Shown here piece after piece: positions 63,001 through 64,000 of a stretch of 64,000 nt of DNA. A program made the position numbers and the translations under genes. The stretch is from Candidatus Soleaferrea massiliensis AP7 (lineage in GTDB: Bacteria; Bacillota; Clostridia; Oscillospirales; Ruminococcaceae), in the NCBI RefSeq assembly GCF_000820765.1, contig NZ_CCYH01000027.1, positions 112,210 through 176,209 of the forward strand, in the 5' to 3' direction. Each line of letters starts with the position of its first letter. The stretch's first letter is position 1. The notes beneath the pieces were generated by a model. That model made no database searches, had not been told where the DNA came from, and saw only the letters and a program-made list of their open reading frames with translations.

Positions 63001-63660
63001 CTTGCCGCCGGAGATGCGTACGCTGCCGCCCGCAACGCCGGTATCGGTCACGATGCTCGCATTGCCGGTCAGGGTTGCATCCTCGGCCTCATAGGTTGCA
63101 TACGGTGCGTCGGCGTTCTCCATACCTGCCTTCTTGATAAAGATGGCGTCGAGCGGATAGGTCTCCGCCGTCATGTTGATGGTGTGGCAGTAATCGTACT
63201 TGAAGTAGTCGATTCCCCACTCCGCAAACTTTTTCGCATCCTTGTACTCGTTGTACAGCGAAGCCGGAAGCTCCTCACAGGTATACTTTCCGTTCGAGGT
63301 GTAAAGGCCCAGCTTCATATCCTTGTCATGCACATAATCGGCCAGGTATTTGATGCCGTGCGGGAAGCGGAACGGGTCGTGCGTCAGATCGCCGTACTGG
63401 TCCCTCTGCGCCGACTGCCAGTTGTCGTCGATGTTGACGTAGTTGTAGCCAAGATCGACCAGGCCGTACTTCTCCAGTGCGTCCGCGGTCTCCTTGATCA
63501 GATCCTCTGTGACGGTCTGGTGGAACTGGTTCCAGCTCGACCATCCCATTGGCGGGGTTTGGGCTGTGCCGTTGTCCAGCGCGCTGACGCCGGCAGACAT
63601 GGCAGTCACCGATAGCAGGCCGATCAGCACAGAACTGATTGTTTTGGTTGCTCTGTTCAT
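60100..63660 (-). CDS. Secreted multidomain GH27 alpha-galactosidase with dockerin
   Basis: An 1186-residue exported enzyme removing terminal alpha-galactose from plant oligo- or polysaccharides. Domains: signal peptide (1-27); GH27 barrel (about 34-490) with nucleophile Asp156 (KYDYC) and acid/base Asp376 (RTTGDIG); a CBM6/35-like module inserted at about 187-312 between them; C-terminal beta domain (to about 570); NEW3 (about 585-680); two NPCBM modules (about 690-830 and 838-970); a helical FIVAR-like region (about 975-1120); type I dockerin (about 1125-1186, GDVNCDGVINNDD and GDIDGNGKINVLD). The dockerin implies attachment to a cohesin scaffold. AAGGAGG precedes the ATG. Confidence 0.95.
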   Translation of the reverse strand: MNRATKTISSVLIGLLSVTAMSAGVSALDNGTAQTPPMGWSSWNQFHQTVTEDLIKETADALEKYGLVDLGYNYVNIDDNWQSAQRDQYGDLTHDPFRFPHGIKYLADYVHDKDMKLGLYTSNGKYTCEELPASLYNEYKDAKKFAEWGIDYFKYDYCHTINMTAETYPLDAIFIKKAGMENADAPYATYEAEDATLTGNASIVTDTGVAGGSVRISGGKYVTGLNSDGGAVVFENVTVDEAGTYDMMINWVKQNSSGKERSMFVEVNNNGRPTRCILPNSVGWAKIGRFHLQVELEAGVNTIKVYNPIRSSFVDRDSAVYHYGTMRDALMTATADYAQQNGTEERPICFEICEWGGRQPWTWGQNTGNLWRTTGDIGASWSSIISIYETTVKLYNYAEPGSWNHPDMLEVGNGNLTKDENEAHFSLWCMMASPLILGNDVRLLDERTDILEIISNKDAIAIDQDARGIQGIRFKDDGDLEYLAKPLSDGKIALCMLNRGASAANMGIELASIADYVQKMDPGYFEKNFDMEKSFVYKIKDVWTGEEATSVSVNATVPTHGVKMYIIEPTQTDKGAYLLGSVNKQFVTPFDSFIVTGKFVNGGTTNVKMSVLSLDLPEGYTARPLTSTVGTDMAYGDEIEAKWLVTASGDAGTAQIKVKADLIYDGDEAITSIDSPVSVEIATPIEDGPLTKDNWMYGNTGWGNIGINKNLNGKQLEINGEKFDTGFGVHAKSEIAYFLGGREVKLTGFCGVDSQGGGTASSVTFEVWGDDTKLYDSGKMVLADAAKALNVDLKGYNILKLVVTDSGNGNTSDHADWCDIAITSNEMQPIDYGDLTMDNWMSGKVGWGTMRPNKSIGGNAIKIDGVTYEKGLGAHATAEFQYYIGGKSVLFEARGGIDDEVIVGSTADWQGEVAFKVYGDDVLLYDSGMITGGVDTGVDISVPVVGYDVLKLVIDEGTDDRYDHADFGNPRISEYIATEELGELIAKAEELAASVEVGDLNGQYAQETVDNFHEAIANAQAIIDGENLTAQMVDEAFVSLKAAMESFSGAANVVDRTNLGFVILEGMLKKEADYTEASWAVFAPVFENAWNVITTEAVSQADVDAAETALLDAIAQLREVGYVPELGDVNCDGVINNDDLMLLKAYINGQAEFTAEQFAAGDIDGNGKINVLDLLQLKLMIANAAQ

Positions 63661-63932
63661 TTTTATCCTCCTTCATATTAAAAAACTGTGTGTGGATATT
63701 ATGTATTTGTATCTATGCCTTTTTTACATGCGTGCATTCTTTGCATTTTCGCAACAATTACAAAGTCCGCCTCTAATATCCTCATTATATTTTACTATAG
63801 GTCAACAGGATTGTAAATACAAATATCTACGATTCACCTTAAATAATCTACGATTTGTGAATAAACAGGTCGAATTTTGTGCGAACCAATGACAGAGAGA
63901 CTTAAAAAGTTCATAAAAATGGACAATGTTAC
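63661..63932. other. Upstream region of the alpha-galactosidase gene
   Basis: An AT-rich leader and promoter region of about 270 bases without a gene. It holds the direct repeats and -10 element described separately. Confidence 0.5.
63784..63855 (-). promoter_or_regulatory. Activator-type promoter with 21-bp-spaced direct repeats
   Basis: ATCTACGATT occurs at 63825-63834 and again at 63846-63855, exactly 21 bp apart in the same orientation. TATAAT (minus strand, 63784-63789) lies downstream of them toward the gene, with a poor -35 (AATCCT, 63807-63812). Repeats two helical turns apart next to a defective -35 are typical of AraC-family activation. TTGACC at 63800-63805 is an alternative -35, with a poor -10 at 63777-63782. 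Confidence 0.55.
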
Positions 63933-63968
63933 AAAAAACCGGACAGCGATATCGCTGTCCGGTTTTTT
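63933..63968. terminator. Bidirectional terminator, 36-bp perfect palindrome
   Basis: AAAAAACCGGACAGCGAT and its exact complement abut with no loop bases. The ends provide T runs on both strands. It separates the alpha-galactosidase promoter region from whatever lies beyond the right edge. Confidence 0.88.
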
Positions 63969-64000
63969 GTTAGGGGTATCTATTTATGGAATGGTCTTGT

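Noticed and set aside
60043..63615. An uninterrupted 1190-codon frame on the plus strand
   Set aside because: It is exactly antisense to the alpha-galactosidase gene, whose domains, signal peptide and ribosome binding site are clear. The antisense frame has no recognisable domain; codon bias of the real gene removes stops.
63969..64000. End of a possible minus-strand gene at the right edge
   Set aside because: Several frames end in stops within 32 bases; too short to choose one.

Overview
The window looks like a chromosomal segment of an anaerobic, spore-former-related Clostridia bacterium, most likely of the Oscillospiraceae/Ruminococcaceae. The evidence is AGGAGG-type ribosome binding sites with frequent TTG/GTG starts, TTGACA/TATAAT promoters, a T-box leader, spoIIM, a [4Fe-4S]-type PurF, and a secreted multidomain alpha-galactosidase ending in a type I dockerin. 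There is no rRNA, prophage, transposase or CRISPR array; it is mostly housekeeping sequence with a few accessory patches. The species cannot be named from the sequence alone.

Layout. 0-3.5 kb: a cut-off secreted-protein gene, a long gene-poor stretch, an OmpR-type two-component pair and a small cupin. 3.5-9.5 kb: branched-chain amino acid genes, namely an isoleucine T-box, ilvB, ilvN, cimA (citramalate route to 2-ketobutyrate) and leuB. 9.5-15.6 kb: an AraC regulator, a HAD hydrolase, an unrecognised 280-residue protein, a Xer-type recombinase and a MATE exporter with its MarR regulator. 16-23 kb, minus strand: pgk, tRNA-Glu(CTC), tpiA, gpmI, an ElyC/YdcF-like membrane protein and glmS. 23.4-33.2 kb: a small membrane protein, an FAD oxidoreductase, a lipoprotein, a B12-binding-type radical SAM protein, proC, spoIIM-xerD, diaminopimelate dehydrogenase and a metallophosphoesterase. 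33.5-41.5 kb, minus strand: a cysteine-rich protein of unknown role, pcrA, the beta and gamma subunits of a sodium-pumping decarboxylase, and galK-galT, with a divergent AraC regulator at 41.6 kb. 42.8-50 kb: mscS, dapF, dapL, nfeD plus an SPFH protein, and a membrane-anchored XRE regulator with a large external domain. 50.9-59.2 kb: a probable stand-alone RNA (6S candidate), then purE-C-F-M-N-H-D. 59.2-60 kb: a hairpin-rich, repeat-like gene-free stretch. 60.1-63.7 kb: the GH27 alpha-galactosidase.

How the genes fit together. The alpha-galactosidase would release galactose outside the cell and galK/galT would take it into glycolysis, whose pgk, tpiA and gpmI are in the same window. The galactosidase promoter has two 10-bp direct repeats 21 bp apart, the arrangement AraC-family activators use. 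meso-Diaminopimelate for wall and lysine can be made by two routes here (Ddh, and DapL plus DapF). The pur operon lacks purL, purB and purK, and the isoleucine set lacks leuCD and ilvCD, so the rest must lie elsewhere.

The most unusual points are a two-Xer arrangement in which the spoIIM-linked XerD appears to have lost the catalytic lysine of the beta-hairpin, the orphan membrane-spanning XRE sensor, the RNA gene and small ORF upstream of purE, and the galactosidase with a carbohydrate-binding module inserted inside its catalytic barrel.
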